The notes: generated by a model from the sequence alone, not told the origin. A DNA stretch of 64,000 bases from Amorphophallus konjac (GCA_022559845.1 CM040124.1:66301491-66365490), one strand, 5' to 3'. Positions 31,773 to 43,603 are shown, numbered from the stretch's first letter. A program made the numbers and translations.

Positions 31773-34700
31773 TGTGGAACGGATTTTTATTTTAATTAAT
31801 TATTTATTTAATTATTGATTTATTGGTTGGTTTATTAGGCGTGCCAGTCACCGGAGTGACGATTTTATTGTGTGCTCGATCTGACTCAGTCAGTCGATTG
31901 TGAAGTCCGAGTTGGGACCGAAAGTCCGTCATACCATAAAGGCTATGGCGTTAATTACGCCCTTCCAAAGAAGGACAACCCTTGATTAATCGCCAAAGTA
32001 GAAGAGCCTAGGGGAAAAACTAATATGATAGGTATGCTCATTCATTTTGCAGGATAGGAGATGCATGCAGATGATCATGCGATGCAAGATATGATATATT
32101 AATACACTGAGTAAATCCGGCAGCACATCCCCTTATCTTGGACTGTGCCAAAAGGGGAATATAGGACATCCATCTACGGAGTACCGAGATGGACGCCAAA
32201 AGAAAGATGGGCGTAGCTCGAGATCCGAAAGGATCCGAATGTGATGGGATGATGTCCGTTGCCACGGTGTTTGTTGATATTCCCTTCAGAGACCACTGGA
32301 GGACTTGCAATGGTAGGACTCCCAGAGTCAGTAGGGTTAGAAGAAAACATCACGATCAAACGGTGCAATGTGGGGGTAAAACCCCATTAATTTAGCACCC
32401 TTAGACTTGGATGAAGAACCATGATTCCCCGTGATATGATGAAAGTTGGCATGAAGACTAATGAGGTTGGGACATTGGGTTTAGACTGAGTTTAGGGCTC
32501 ATTAAGGTTGCTGGGGAGTTGAATGTTTGAATAATAGTCGGCATTGAGATGAACTGGCACAGATGGGGACCGGCGCGAAGGCAAACCGGCACGGCACAGG
32601 AAAATGAGGTGGTCGGCGTACTTAGGTGGCCGGCTGGTCCTCGGCGCGCCCATCACTCGGCATGGAACTCACGCCGAGAGAGGGCTACGCCGGGAGGCCA
32701 TCTGGCGCCGACAAAAGGGGTTTCATTAGGGATTTTGAGGGCTTTGTGAGGTTATGGATTTTGATGGGTTCTATTGAGGGGATCTCTTGTGTTTAATCAG
32801 GGCTTCACGGGCTCTGGCGATGATGCTTAGGCAAGCTGAAAGGGGAGGATAAATTCATCCACAAAAGGTCTAGGGAGACCATGTGACAATCAGCGGGAAA
32901 TCTCATAATGATCATATTCCCCTTTTACAGTGGGCGAAGGGCCATGAGATAGTCTGTCTCAGGCCTCCGCCACACAGCAGGGGGTTAATTCGTCAGCTTA
33001 ACGAAAACATCGCACGATATGACAAAGCAAGTATCGTGAATGAATTTCGGCAGCATCTCCCCTTATTTTGGACTATGCCAAAAGGGGAGTATAGGACATC
33101 CATCCACGGAGTGCTGAGATGGAAGCCAAAAGAAAGATGGGCGTAACCCAAGATCCAAAAGGATCAGAATTCAGCGGGACAGTGTCCACTCAGCGTGGTG
33201 TGTCATTAATATTCCTCTAAAGGCACCAGCGGAGAACATGCAGTGGCAGAACTCCGTGACCTGGCGGGGTGAAAGAAGGAAATCGAAAACCCGAATTGAA
33301 ATAAATGTAGGGGTCAAACCCCGTTGATATAGCTCCTCCGACTCTCACGGAATTGGGCATGAATGGCCCGACAGAAATTGATTCATGAAAAAAAAGCATG
33401 TATTCATCCGTACATTCACATGTACATATATGTATATATATACATGGATATACATAGACATGTATATATGTACATGTATATACAAAGGTGTACACATGAC
33501 CAAATAAAAGAACATGTGGCTTTATGATGATTAGTGGGCTGTTTAGAAATTGATGGTGTACACATTCACTGTGCATGCTTAGACATGAATAGACCAAAGG
33601 GAGGCCTTCGGGTAAAGACTTTCATGCACAAAGAAAGGATTTATTTGTATATGCATAAGCCATATATATATCCCTTCATATATATATATATAATGATTGA
33701 GTAGGTCTTCACTACACCATGCACCAACGTGGGAAAGGTATGGATAGTGGGTGAGAGTTTAATAATTAATGCAGCCTGCATGAGTTAATTGGGTTGGAAG
33801 GTGGCTAACCACTAACTACATACGTGGATACCGTGAGTAGGGCCATGCATTAATGAGTTCCATTTGTTAAAGATGACTGATCCCTGACATGTCTGACACA
33901 TATGTGCATATTATGCATGAAACATGGGGAGGGAAAAGTTGAAAACGTCCTCGACAGTCAGCACGAGACACTCGTGCTTGACGCGAGAATTGAGAGGGAT
34001 CTCGGCGCGGATATATGCTATCGGCGTAGAAATCAAAAGGGAGAAGCCTTGGCGCAGCAGCTTCTCAGCACGGCAGAAGAATCGGCGTGGAAATGAGGAA
34101 ACTTGGCTTCGGCGCGGGAGGTAATCGGCGCGGGTTTGGCGCCGAGAGCTGTTGGCACCGAGGCTAGTTGAAAGGGGGGCTGCTGGGCTTAGGCTCTTCC
34201 GAGTGAACTGGAAATTATTCAGAAAACACAAGCACCAGATCAGAGCCGGGCGAAATTACTTTTCCTCATGATTTGGGAGACGGGAAAGCCACGAGATGGG
34301 CTGTCTCGGGCTCCCACCTTATCAGAGGTGAATAACTTCAGCTACTCACAATATAACTCGGGGAGTAAGCGCCAGAACCCAGTATTCCCGGAGCGTAGCA
34401 ATGCCTTCGTGAATGCCATCGACGGATGGGATAATATTCCCACTGTCTCTGCGAAGTCGCAGTGGTCACAAGGCCGTCGCCCTGGGTTGAACGGAAGAAG
34501 CGTAAAACCGGAACTACAGAAATTCTAGATAGAATACGGGGAGCACACAGGCGAACATTAAGGGGATTTAGTTACAACAACACATCTATATAAAGAAAGA
34601 ATTCTTATCATAAACAGATGCATCCATATATATCTTTCATTCATATAAAATCAGGCATAGCCAGGATACAGACAGAAGGTAGCCTCAAGAGGCCATTGCA

Positions 34701-35400
34701 TTATAGAGCTCGCCAGCAGAAATATAGCGGCAGAGGAACGTGTAAACAGGAGAGAAAGGAAGCAGGGGGGAGGGGGGAGATTGTAGCCCCGAAGGGCCTC
34801 CGACCGGTGGCAACCCACCTTGTGCGGATGCTCCGACGGCCCACTTTTCTCTCTTCTTCTTCTCTCAGTCTCCTTCTGCAACTCTTCCGAAATACTTCGG
34901 TGGCTCTCTTCTTCTCTTTTTTTCTTTTCTTTCTTCTCTCGCAAGTCTCTTTTCTTCGCTCGCTCAGCAGGCCGCCCTCTCTACTGCTCACCGCCTTTTC
35001 TTCTTCGTCGAACCTCAACTTTTATAATGGGTAATAGAACCCTTGAAGCATCGACGCGATTTCATCTTGGGTCTCGGCCTTAGCACAATCGGCGTGCCTC
35101 CTTCTATTTTGGACTTCGGGTTCGGATGGGCTTTGACCATGGCCTTGGCGACACTTTCACTTTGGTGGTCGATGGGCCCTAGGCGGCCCACTCCCAGTGT
35201 CTTCGTCTTTTCTTTCCTCCCTAAAAAATAAGAAATATAAGATGAAAATATGTTAGTATTATTACCTATATTGTTATTATCTTATCATTTTATTATTGTT
35301 TTATTATTATGATTATATCTTTTTTCTTTCTTTTTTATCTTTTTGTTATTATTATTATTATATATGTATATATATATATGTATTTTTTTATGTGTCAACA
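31773..35400 (-). repeat. 3' LTR of element C (3628 bp)
   Basis: Pairs with 47071-50710, with differences such as the length of a TA run near 33680 and a rearranged stretch near 32560-32660. Contains an internal direct duplication: 32120-32400 and 33045-33335 share CCAAAAGGGGA.TATAGGACAT, AAAGAAAGATGGGCGTA and a GGGG.CAAACCCC-like tail. Other internal features are a TA microsatellite near 33660-33693, a purine/pyrimidine-biased block at 34740-35010 and a T-rich ATT repeat near 35260-35390. Confidence 0.95.
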
Positions 35401-35413
35401 AATGCCCCCCACC
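35401..35413 (-). other. Polypurine tract of element C
   Basis: Minus-strand GGTGGGGGGCATT abuts the LTR start TGTTGACAC, as in many Tat elements. Confidence 0.9.
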
Positions 35414-36610
35414 GGTAGGTGGCGCAAATGAGGGACGGATGAGCGGGGCCTACGGGTGAAACCCGTTTGCAAGCGTGTCTTTTTGTTCATGCGAACATGC
35501 AGGCATTCAACATCAAGCATAAGCTACATATATAGAATAGCTCCCCTATATTGGGGATAGGATAAGGACAGCGCCTATGACTCATAGACAGAGTGCGGCT
35601 CACAAGGCACAACTAAGGGAGATGTGCATGCGCAGAGAGGACATCGCATAGAATATGTGCACAGCGTAGGCCACGATCTACACCTAAGGCTACTTCTCTA
35701 CAGTGTGATAGTGCAAGTATGTGAGCAGCGAATCTCTGACATTGGGATACACAGATGTTCTAGATAACATTAGAGCATTGCTCTAGCGTCTACACACACA
35801 GCTGGGGTTCTCGATTTTCGGCAGCTTCGCACAACCCCCTTACCTTAATTCCAGCTTCGGACTTCACCGTTCGGTGCGTGTCTCCTCATGTGTCTCAATG
35901 GGGATTCCCGGCTACTAGGATTCATCCTTTATAGCAATTTTATTACGGACGTCACCGTTCGGTGCGACTCTCCTCATGTGTCTCAATGGGGATTCCCGAC
36001 TACTTGGATTCATCCTTTATAGCAATTTATTACGGACTTCTCCGTTCGGCGCGAGTCTCCTCATGTGTCTCAATGGGGATTCCCGGCTACTAGGATTCAT
36101 CCTTTATAGCAATTTATTACGGACTTCACCGTTCGGCGCGAGTCTCCTTATGTGTCTCAATGAGGATTCCCAACTACTAGGATTCATCCTATCTAACAGT
36201 CTTCTTCTTCTTTTTTCTTCTTCTTTTTTTTTTAAACTGGAGGGAGGGCAACTCTCTCCTCACGATTACCCCTCGTATGAGTGCAGAAGTTATAGCACAC
36301 ATATAGTGTGAGGAAGAACCTTCTAGCATCCCAATGATAAGAGACCGCTGAACACATAGTGGTGCAAAGTGTAGGAGTTTTGCTTTGGGTGTATCTCACG
36401 AGTTGCGTTAGCAACATAGCTATGACTTTTCCACTGGACGCATGCACTCAGCCAATACTGACTTTTCATCCCTTAGTGTATGCCGTGGCGCATATATGCT
36501 TAGAATCAGGCAGCTTTATTTAGCAAGGAAATATGGTCCTAGGAAATTGAAGGAGGTGTATTATCTTATAGTATAAGCAAGCATGTAAGGAGGGCCAACA
36601 AACACCCAAA
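35414..36610 (-). other. 3' non-coding region of C with the shared module
   Basis: No coding potential. Collinear with A (24590-25470) and B (about 19960-20800): ATATATAG..AGCTCCCCTATA near 35529, GGCACAACTAAGGGAGATGTGCA near 35609 (A has GCATAACTAAGAGATTTGTGCA), GGCAGCTTCGCACAACCCC at 35820-35838, the ACTTCACCGTTCGGCGCGAG block, CCTCACGATTAC near 36267 and TTTAGCAAGGAAATATGGTCCTAG-like near 36517. The A/B modules are copia, C is gypsy. Confidence 0.75.
35855..36195 (-). repeat. 87-bp tandem repeat within the shared module of C
   Basis: Four units marked by TCTCCTCATG at 35881, 35969 and 36056 and TCTCCTTATG at 36143. Each has GTGTCTCAATGGGGATTCCC and TACTAGGATTCATCCT. In A and B the corresponding part has only two loosely related units. 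Confidence 0.9.
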
Positions 36611-37469
36611 ATTTGAAAGCAATCAATTTTTCTTTCTTTTTTTTCTTTTTTTTATTTTATTTTATATGCAGGCATATGTGTATATGTCACTATATATCCA
36701 TTTATTTGTTCAAGCGCCTGATGCGAATACCTGCAGGTTAGTTATTCAAAAGCAAGCTGAATTGATAACAAAATAATGGAAAAGGGCTTTATGTAGCAAG
36801 TCCTGGCGGGACGAAGAGGGTTGGTACTGGCCGACGAGAGCCGTTTTATTCAGATGATGAACCTGGATTAAAATGGAGTGGTAGGCCTCAACAGGGTGCC
36901 TTGGCTAAGAACGGACAATGAGTTTGACATGGAGTCTAACCTGAATATAGAAAGTGGACCACAGAAGCCAACACTTGGCAAGGGAAGCGGGCTATGACAG
37001 CCGAAAGGTAACATGGAATGTAGGCTATAAAAGCCAAGAGATAATAGGAGAATAGGGTATGCAGACTGGGTGGTAGCAAGAAAGCAGGCTTCAAGGGGAG
37101 CCCAAGTCATTGAGTTGTAGCAATTTTGACAATTTGTATGGAAGTATACCCGCATCTGTACTGCAGGAGAGCGTCCATCCTTTCAAGGAAAGGACGGGGA
37201 TCTCGCTCCACCGCGTGCCGGAATTCCGGGAGTTGTCAAATTGGCACAAGTGTAAGTCTCATTGGCCAGAAGTGCCGGATGTATGACTGTTGGCTGATAT
37301 ATGTGTACGAAGGGTCCACATGTCTTGTTGAAATGGACGGAAGATCCATCTCAGACAGGTTCCAACATTGACCAAGGTGAAGTGTCGTATGATCAAGACT
37401 GGCGAGGCACCTCTATTTTAAGCCTCATTTTTTGAACTCAATTATCAGGGTAAAGTCGGGCTTGAGGAG
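36611..37469 (-). other. Non-coding spacer of C
   Basis: Between the shared module and the first array. T-rich near 36625-36665, with no domain in any frame. A short A-type word (TTCAGATGATGAAC near 36849) hints that homology to A may continue weakly. Nothing else seen. Confidence 0.5.
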
Positions 37470-38573
37470 ATGCTAGCCGACCTTGCCGATGATGGCAAGG
37501 GCCATGAGGAAGTTGGCCGATCTTGCCGATCATGACAAGGGTCGCAAGGAGGCTGACCGATCTTGCCGATGGTGACAAGGGTCAGAAGTAGGTTGACCGA
37601 TCTTGCCGATGGTGACAAGGGTCATGAGGAAGTTGACCGATCTTGCCGATGGTGACAAGGGTCAAAAGTAGGTTGACCGATCTTGTCGATGGTGACAAGG
37701 GTCGCAAGGAGGCTGACCGATCTTGCCGATGTTGACAAGGGTCAGGAGTAGGTTGACCGATCTTGTCGATGGTGACAAGGGTCGCAAGGAGGCTGACCGA
37801 TCTTGCCGATGGTGACAAGGGTCAAAAGTAGGTTGACCGATCTTACCGATGGTGACAAGGGTCAGAAGTAGGTAGATGGTCTTGCCGATGGTGACAAGGA
37901 CCGAAAAGGGTAGCGACCGATCTTGCCGATAGTGACAAGGGTCGAAAAGGTGGACGGTCTTGCCGATGGTGACAAGGACCGAAAAGGGTAGCGACCGATC
38001 TTACCGATGGTGACAAGGGTCAAAAAGGTAGACGGTCTTGCCGATGGTGACAAGGACCGAAAAGGGTAGCGACCGATCTTGCCGATGGTGACATGGGTCG
38101 AAAAGGTAGACGGTCTTGCCGATGGTGACAAGGACCGAAAAGGGTAGTGACCGATCTTGCCAATGGTGACAAGGGTCGAAAAGGTAGACGGTCTTGCCGA
38201 TGGTGACAAGGACCGAAAAGGGTAGTGACCGATCTTGCCGATGGCGACAAGGGTCGAAAAGGTAGACTGTCTTACCGATGGTGACAAGGATCGAAAAGGG
38301 TAGCGACCGATCTGGCCGATGGTGACAAAGGTCGAAAAGGTAGACGGTCTTGTCGATGGTGACAAGGACCGAAAAGGGAAGTGACCGATCTTGCCGATGG
38401 TGACAAGGGTCGAAAAGGTAGACGGTCTTGCCAATGGTGACAAGGACCGAAAAGGGTAGTGACCGATCTTGCCGATGGCGACAAGGGTCGAAAAGGTAGA
38501 TGGTCTTACCGATGGTGACAAGGATAGAAAAGGGTAGCGACCGATCTTACCGATGGTGACAATAGTCGAATCA
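37470..38573 (-). repeat. Array R1 of C: 40-bp monomers becoming 78-bp dimers
   Basis: From 37470 to about 37870, the unit TCTTGCCGATGGTGACAAGG plus 20 variable bases recurs every 40 bp (37561, 37601, 37641, 37681 and so on). From about 37870 the array alternates two monomer types, one with GACGGTCTTGCCGATGG and one with GCGACCGATCTTGCCGAT, giving a 78-bp dimer (38031, 38109, 38187). About 27 monomers in all. A 219-codon minus-strand frame exists only because 78 is divisible by three. Confidence 0.93.
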
Positions 38574-38928
38574 TGGGTTGGTAGGGGATCTCCGACGGTA
38601 CTTTTGATGGTTGTTCCTTGGGAGCTTCATTAGGAGGAGAACAACGAGGAACTTTTTAGGTTACCACTTTACTGACTTAAGCGCCCTTTCAGGTTTTCGC
38701 CGAAGCCAGCCCCCTCTTACTTTTGCTCACGTGCCCTTTAAGGTTTTGACGTGGCGGGGTACCTGATTTTGCCTGCAGCGCCCTTTCGGGTTTTCGCCAC
38801 AGCCGGGTTATAGCCATTTTTGCCCTCGTCCCCGTTTAGGAACAAGACCGGCGGGTTATCTCTATTTTTAACCCCATTTATGTTTCTTTCTCTTTTTTTG
38901 AACTCATGTAGCAGAAGGATGCTGAGAG
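38574..38928 (-). other. Spacer between arrays R1 and R2
   Basis: Contains three loose repeats of GCCCTTT.GGTTTTCGCC-like words (near 38681, 38729 and 38780) and no coding potential. Confidence 0.5.
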
Positions 38929-39560
38929 GGTCGGCTAGAACATGAAGTATCGCGCCGAAAAAGGGGTTTATTCGTTAGCAAGAAGATAATGCCAACGCCA
39001 AGGGTAGATTTGTGCCGATTCGGGCGTAGGGCCCACAATGGCATTGATGTATAAAGGTCGGCTAGGACACAGAGTCTTGCGCCAAGCAAAGGGGTTTATT
39101 CGTTAGCAAGAAGGTAATGCTAACGCAAAGGATAGATTTGAGCCGATTTGGGTGTAGGGCCCGCAATGGCAATGATGTATAAAGGTCGGCTAGGACACGG
39201 AGTCTTGCATCGAACAAGGGGTTTATTCGTTAGCAAGAAGGTAATGCTAACTCAAAGAATAGATTTGAGCCGATTCGGGTGTAGGGCCCGCAATGGCAAT
39301 GCTGTATAAAGGTCGGCTAGGACACGGAGTCTTGTGCCAAGCAAAGGGGTTTATTCGTTAGCAAGAAGGTAATGCTAACGCAAAGGATAGATTTGAGCCG
39401 ATTCGGGAGTAGGGCCCGCAATGGCAATGATGTATTAAGGTCGGCTAGGACACGGAGTCTTGCGCCGAACAAGGGGTTTATTCGTTAGCAAGAAGGTAAT
39501 GCTAACGCAAAGGATAGATTTGAGCCGATTCCGGCGTAGGGCCCGCAACGGCAATGATGT
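38929..39560 (-). repeat. Array R2 of C: 127-bp tandem repeat
   Basis: Five copies; TCGGCTAG recurs at 38931, 39058, 39186, 39313 and 39441 (127-128 bp). Units share GGGGTTTATTCGTTAGCAAG and GTAGGGCCCGCAATGG. Copies are very similar, so the array is young or homogenised. Confidence 0.93.
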
Positions 39561-40975
39561 AGGTATTATGCGAGTCTGGCCAGGGCAGAGTGCCACTATA
39601 CCGAGATAAGTGTAGCTCGATCAGGATGGAATGCCACTAGACCGAGGTAAGTGTAGCTCGATCAGGGCGGAGTGCCACTAGACCAAGTTTGAGGTAGCTC
39701 GGTCAGGGCGGAGTGCCACTAGACCAAGGGTGGAGGTAGCTCGGTCAGGGCAGAGTGCCACTGGACCAAGGGTGGGGGTAGCTAGGTCAGGGCGGAGTGC
39801 CACTGGACCAAAGGTGGAGGTAGCTCGATCAGGGCGGAGTGCCACTGGACCAAGGGTGGAGGTAGCTTGATCAGGGCGGAGTGCCACTAGACCAAGTTTG
39901 AGGTAGTTTGGTCAGGGCGGAGTGCCACTGGACCAAGGGTGGAGGTAGCTCGATCAGGGCGGAGTGCCACTGGACCGAGGGTGGAGGTAGCTTGGTCAGG
40001 GCGGAGTGCCACTAGACCAAGTTTGAGGTAGTTCGGTCAGGGCGGAGTGCCACTGGACCAAGGGTGGAGGTAGCTCGGTCAGGGGCGGAGTGCCACTGGA
40101 CAAAAGGTGGAGGTAGCTTGGTCAGGGCGGAGTGCCACTGGACCAAGGGTGGAGGTAAAACTTAGCTAGGGCAGAGTGCTACTAGACTAAAGCAGATAGA
40201 ACTTAGCTAGGGCAGAGTGCCACTAGACTAAGGCAGGTGAAACTTAGCTAGGGCGGAATGCCACTACACTAAGGGTATAACTTAGCTAGGGCAGAGTACC
40301 ACTAGACTAAGGCGGGTGAAACTTAGCTAGGGCGGAGTGCCACTAGACTAAGGTATGTGGAACTCAGCTAGGGCGGAGTGCCACTAGACTAAGGTTGGTG
40401 GAACTTAGCTAGGGCAGAGCGCCACTAGACTAAGGTATGTGGAACTTAGCTAGGGCGGAGTGCCACTAGACTAAGGTGGATAGAACATAGCTAGGGCAGA
40501 GCGCCACTAGACTAAGGCAGGTGGAACTTAGCTAGGGCGGAGTGCCACTAGACTAAGGTATGTGGAACTCAGCTAGGGCGGAGTGCCACTAGACTAAGGT
40601 GGATAGAACATAGCTAGGGCAGAGCGCCACTAGACTAAGGCAGGTGGAACTTAGCTAGGGCGGAGTGCCACTAGACTAAGGTATGTGGAACTTAGCTAGG
40701 GCGGAGTGCCACTAGACTAAGGTATGTGGAACTTAGCTCGGGCGGAGTGCTGCTAGACTAAGGTGGATAGAACTCGATTAGGGCGGAATGCCACTAGACC
40801 AAGGGTGGGCATAACTTAGCTAGGGCGGAGTGCCACTAAACTAAGGTGGGTAAAACTTAGTTAGGGTAGAGCGCCACTAGACTAAGGCAGATAGAGCTCG
40901 ATCAGGGCGGAATACCACTAGACCAAGATGGGTAGAGCTCGGCCAGGGCGGAATGCCACTAGACCAAGATAAAGG
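39561..40975 (-). repeat. Array R3 of C: about 41-bp tandem repeat
   Basis: About 34 copies built on GGGCGGAGTGCCACTAGAC. The left part (to about 40150) uses TAGCTCGGTCA...CCAAGGGTGGAGG, about 42 bp; the right part uses AACTTAGCTA...CTAAGGTATGTGG, about 41 bp; the last units mix the two types. Higher-order patterns of two to three units are visible near 40370-40720. Confidence 0.92.
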
Positions 40976-42517
40976 TTTTATGGGCCCGGTCCAATGGAAC
41001 TGATGGGCAACGTCTAGAGCTTAGCAAGGGCGGAGTGCCACAGGCCAAGGGACTGGTTTTATGAGCCCAGTGGGGCAAGTTTGGTATCTCTTAGCGTGTT
41101 TGTGTAGCTGTTGCGGTGGAATGCCGAAAGATGGCGAGGGTGTATTGGTTATAAATGTGGGTTCCACACTGGGGTAGAGGGTCAATTCCAGTGGGACTAA
41201 TGGGAAGCATTTCGCAGGATAAGGAGTTGGCAAAGCCGATGAGTGTTTATTGGGTGACCTAGCTGGTGAATCTAGTCTAAGGATAGCAGTAGGCAGTTGA
41301 TACTAGCTTTACAGTCCGGGACGTGCATCAGCTCAAGTGTTTAGACCGGATCAATAGGGACTTTTTGATAGTGGGGAGGTTGTTCAATGACTACTCTGAG
41401 TCGGCATCACCCCAGGGGACGGATGGCATGTGGCAGTAGCCTTGCGCCGAGTCATCTTGTTGCTTCTTGTATTTTTGTCTTCAGCGAGGGTGCCCGGAAC
41501 GTTGTAGCTCTTGCAAAGATAGGCCTCCAAGGCTTGCGCCATATGCTGGTCTCTTGACATGCCTGCCTCAACAGTTGTGGTTGCGGGGTCTTTTCAACTC
41601 CACAAATGGCGCCGGTGGCTTCAAGCTCATATAGCTTTGCACCTTGCACTGCCTATAGTGATTTCAATTGAAGAAGTGATTGCAGGGCTTACCCTGATTC
41701 CATGGTGCTAAACTATATAGAGTAGCTTCTCAAAGAAGGATAAATCCCATTCTAACATTGAATAAAATGCAGCAAATGGGTCCTCTAAGTGAGGAGTTCA
41801 AAATCTTTAGCAGTCGATCTTGTCGAACAGTTAGCATTTGTAGCGGGTTGTCCAGTTCACGGTGGGATGTTGGTGTGCCCTGAATACTCCCATTCTTTCT
41901 TCTTTTAGCTTTGGATGCCCCCATGCTGGGGTGGGTAATCAGAGAGTCCATTCTCTCTTTTAATGCCCCCAAGCTGGGGTGGATAGCTGAAGGCGAGTTG
42001 TTCAAAGCATGTCTTTTCATTGGGTAGCTTGTTCGTTTCATGAGCAGTTGTGTAGGCAGACAATAGCAGGGAAATCCGGTCATTGGACTCCACCCTCTTC
42101 TCTTTTGTTGGCAGCCCCCAAGTGGGGAATAGAGTCTTATTGTGCCCAGCGGCACCTCAGAGCCTGATTGTAGCTGAGCATTTTTCCATTCTTGCCCCCC
42201 TTGCTCGGAGAGAGTTGAGCTTCTCTTATTGTGTGTTGGAACGCGCAAAGCAGTGGCTACGTCGTGCCGGTCTTTTCATTTGGGAAGAGACTCTTCCCTA
42301 CATCATCATCATTTTACCGTTGACCCTGACATGGGTTGGCTCCATTCTTGAGCTGATGGCTTGAATAAACAGGGTAGCACATCAAGCGGTAAAGCATCAT
42401 CTTTTCTTTTATTCTTAGGCTTATTTCTGTTTTGGTCTTCAGCAGTTGCCCCGAAGACGGTGCAACAATTACATTTATTTGGCATCTTGCCACAACGAAG
42501 GGAGCTCGCAGTGCCCT
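40976..42517 (-). other. Unrecognised region of C downstream of gag
   Basis: About 1.5 kb without a recognisable domain, where protease and RT would sit in an autonomous element. A 172-codon minus-strand frame (42248-41730) contains two short related segments (HPSLGALKERMDSLI and HPSMGASKAKR) that come from repeated GCCCCCA.GCTGGGGTGG DNA near 41918 and 41963; a third related word is near 42112. I do not consider it a gene. Confidence 0.55.
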
Positions 42518-43603
42518 TCAGAGGATATGCTGTTCTAGCTGGTATTGAGAGGCTGTGCTGGCCGACATCTTAAAGATGGGCAATTGGTGAGGGCAAGGTG
42601 GGTCCACCCTATATTCACCAATCTGTAATTCATCACTTTGGATCAGATCCTCCATGATATCTTTAAATGCATAGCAATCCTCGACGAGATGCCCCCTCTT
42701 CCAGTGGTAGGGGCAGAATCGAGGGTCATCTTTTCTTTCGATGTCATTTGGTCTTTTGAGCTCAAGGAGGATGACCTTGTTGTACTCAAGGGCCCACTCG
42801 AATAGACGCTGGGTCCTGTCTTGCGGGAATGAGTATGGTCTTTTCATTCTTGCCCTTAGTGAAGGGGGTTTTTGTTCAGCAACCTTGGTAGAGGAGGAGC
42901 CAGTTGCCTCATGTGCTTTCCTCCACCGATGCTCGAAGGCTACAAAGTCAACTGCTTCTATTCCTTCTGGTGCCGGCTGTTCTTCAATTGGCTTGTGCTC
43001 TTGAATTGGAGGTGTAAAAGTCGGGCAGTATTTGGCCAGAAAGGCTTCAATTTCAATTGCCACATCTTCTAATTGGTCGAAGGATTTGACTTCGAGGCCA
43101 ATCACCCTTTGCATGATCTCTTTCCTCAGATTGCACTTGCATAGCTAGACAACGTCTTTGTAGCTTGGTGGATGTTTGCATCTCGCACTAAGATTCTTCC
43201 AACGTTGAATGTAGTCCGAAGTAGACTCATCATCTTTTTGTTGGATCATATATAACTCTGCTTTGGTGACTTCTTCCTTAGCAGATTTTATCTCAGTTGC
43301 TTGTTCTATTGCTGGCTTGTTTGTTATGGATGTCGCCGTTGGATTCCGGCGTAAGCCAGCTGATTATAGAGGCGGCATTGCATGAGGCGTGGAAGCTGCC
43401 CCCTGATGTGCCTGGAGAGCTGAGGGGTATGCGGGGGCCGCATGGTATAGCTGCCGTGGGCGGGTGTTCCCGTCGTGGCCTTGTGTTGACTGTGGCATAG
43501 CTGGTTGCAGTGAGGCTTCAAATGATTTAGCGCCACCTTGTAGGGCTTCGGATGAGGGTCCTGCCTGCCCGAGTGTGACTGGGAGTAAGCCTATCTCAGT
43601 CAA
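42518..43603 (-). pseudogene. gag: C second gag copy (partial, diverged)
   Basis: The open frame 43114-42518 begins inside a gag domain: VIGLEVKSFDQLEDVAIEIEAF parallels the first copy's MIGIEIRSFDRLNNVVVEIEAF, and DDPRFCPYHWKRGHLVEDCY parallels DHPRFCPYHQMVRHHIEDCY. Upstream (about 43300-43120), DESTSDYIQRWKNLSARCKH is readable with a stop in between, matching DESPLEYIKRWRNLSMRCKR of copy one. The N-terminal half of the gag domain is missing. It is clearly diverged from copy one and so not a recent duplication. Confidence 0.88.

Noticed and set aside
33217..33597. 126-codon minus-strand frame rich in Tyr, His and Cys in LTR C
   Set aside because: It follows a TATA/TACA microsatellite-like stretch inside an LTR and is present in the same broken manner in the other LTR copy.
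34584..34597. Plus-strand TATATAAAG in LTR C as a promoter
   Set aside because: C is on the minus strand by gag, primer site and polypurine tract; a plus-strand TATA word here is not in the expected direction. The minus-strand TTTATATAG could be the real one but has no further support.
34618..35034. 138-codon frame in LTR C conserved in both LTR copies
   Set aside because: Conservation is explained by LTR identity; composition follows the CT/GA-biased tract, and an equally long frame exists on the opposite strand.
37862..38521. A 219-codon open frame on the minus strand with a 26-residue repeat
   Set aside because: It lies wholly in the 78-bp dimer array; a repeat length divisible by three keeps any stop-free frame open. 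It closes where the unit is 40 bp.
37470..40975. CRISPR-like look of regularly spaced repeats
   Set aside because: The spacers are themselves repeated, the period is that of a satellite, no cas gene is present, and the setting is a plant retrotransposon.
41730..42248. 172-codon frame in element C as a protein gene
   Set aside because: Contains translated short DNA repeats, has no domain and is not flanked by readable pol.
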